From NCBI GenBank assembly GCA_947498595.1, contig CANMKX010000020.1, positions 1 through 64,000 of the forward strand: a stretch of DNA of 64,000 nt. The letters are read 5' to 3'. The notes under the pieces were generated by a model, which was not told the origin of the DNA, ran no database searches, and saw only the letters and a program-made list of their open reading frames with translations. The translations under genes and the position numbers were made by a program. Positions 63,598 through 64,000 of the stretch are shown here, piece by piece; within the stretch, counting starts at the first letter, position 1; each line of letters opens with the position of its first letter. The DNA is from an uncultured Aquimarina sp. (GTDB taxonomy: Bacteria > Bacteroidota > Bacteroidia > Flavobacteriales > Flavobacteriaceae).

Positions 63598-64000
63598 TTA
63601 TAATCTATTATCTATTATTTTTTTATCGAGACTACCCTTTATATCATAAATTAAGCTATTCTCTTTCTTGTACTTAATCAAATCTATCAATTTAAATTCG
63701 TTATGAGATACTGCATGAATTATTGCATCATAACTATTCTCCCGTCCTTTTAAATCTATTAACTCTATCCCATACTCAATCTGTACTTCTTCAGGTAACG
63801 CCCAAGGGTCATATATATCTACATTCATATTAAAATTTTTCAATTCATTATACACATCAATAGCCTTAGTATTTCTAATATCAGGGCAATTTTCTTTGAA
63901 AGTAATTCCTAACATTAAAATCTTTGCATTTTTTATAGCTATACCTCTAGCTGCCATAAGTTTTAAAATCTCTGTAGCTACATATTCTCCCATACTATCA
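63598..64000 (-). CDS. UDP-N-acetylhexosamine 6-dehydrogenase, C-terminal part (window edge)
   Basis: The frame runs open to the right edge, so only about the last 134 residues are seen, starting DSMGEYVATEILKLM, the conserved helix after the active-site loop in WbpA/WbpO/TviB enzymes. The C-terminal UDP-binding domain has ILMLGITFKENCPDIRNTKA and NVDIYDPWALPEEV, which differ from the Ugd type at 48949-50253 (GLAFKPETDDIREAPS). It oxidises C6 of UDP-GlcNAc or UDP-GalNAc. It lies 2 bp before the TviC-like gene. An apparent internal ATG at 63991-63993 is not the true start. Confidence 0.9.
   Translation of the reverse strand, partial: DSMGEYVATEILKLMAARGIAIKNAKILMLGITFKENCPDIRNTKAIDVYNELKNFNMNVDIYDPWALPEEVQIEYGIELIDLKGRENSYDAIIHAVSHNEFKLIDLIKYKKENSLIYDIKGSLDKKIIDNRL

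Overview
The window is a stretch of chromosome from a low-GC member of the Bacteroidota, most likely a marine-type Flavobacteriaceae (family inferred, genus not assigned). The evidence is: type IX secretion (T9SS) C-terminal sorting tails, a PorW/SprE lipoprotein, an F-type ATP synthase operon without atpD/atpC, a CCDC81-HU/SPOR protein, DUF4292/DUF4254/DUF6427-like families, near absence of Shine-Dalgarno sites, and promoters of the Bacteroidota form TTG-N18..20-TAnnTTTG. Most genes lie on the minus strand.

Left part (1-5.4 kb) is the accessory and most unusual region. It holds the N-terminus of an RHS/YD-repeat type secreted protein, then (all minus strand, transcribed right to left) a PcfJ-like membrane-tailed protein, an RtcB RNA ligase, a TPR protein with a poly-lysine tail, the release factor PrfH, and a small Cys-rich peptide with a bacteriocin-like leader, closed by a terminator. 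RtcB plus PrfH is the known ribosome-repair pair; the TPR protein, the peptide and a structured RNA element inside this gene string are not part of the textbook module. A small RNA candidate with its own promoter and terminator lies just upstream (5.2-5.4 kb).

5.5-20.4 kb: a MarR regulator followed by two copies of a 22-bp near-perfect palindrome, a YdjI-like SPFH protein and YdjG-like zinc-ribbon membrane protein, an alpha/beta hydrolase, a large T9SS-exported multidomain protein, ALDH7-type dehydrogenase, 3-hydroxyanthranilate dioxygenase, a duplicated-domain lipoprotein, gpsA, a SnoaL-like protein, dprA, an HU-SPOR protein and an acyl-CoA thioesterase.

20.4-27.4 kb: a compact minus-strand envelope operon (lipoprotein, flippase, dut, sugar nucleotidyltransferase, TPR protein, DUF4292 lipoprotein, EnvC-like LytM protein). 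It is followed by tRNA-Asp(GUC) with its own promoter and terminator and about 600 bp of decayed sequence containing the ruin of a T9SS sorting tail.

29.3-38.1 kb: ATP synthase genes (atpB-E-F-H-A-G) with atpZ-like gene, bactofilin and porW/sprE upstream. 38.4-45.1 kb: an ABC exporter pair, a PaaE-like ferredoxin reductase, a GT9 glycosyltransferase, DUF4254, DUF6427-like and DUF6341-like proteins. 45.2-46.4 kb: purD.

46.5-64 kb: a capsule/O-antigen type polysaccharide locus. Its genes predict UDP-GlcNAcA/GalNAcA-type sugars (TviB/TviC-like pair, cut by the window edge), UDP-L-FucNAc-like sugars (FnlA/CapE, cupin, FnlC, FnlB), UDP-GlcA and UDP-xylose (ugd, uxs), glycosyltransferases, a Wzx flippase, two Wzy-like membrane proteins, a WecA-type initiating enzyme and a WcaJ-type initiating enzyme. 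A terminator and a fresh promoter after ugd split this locus into two transcription units.
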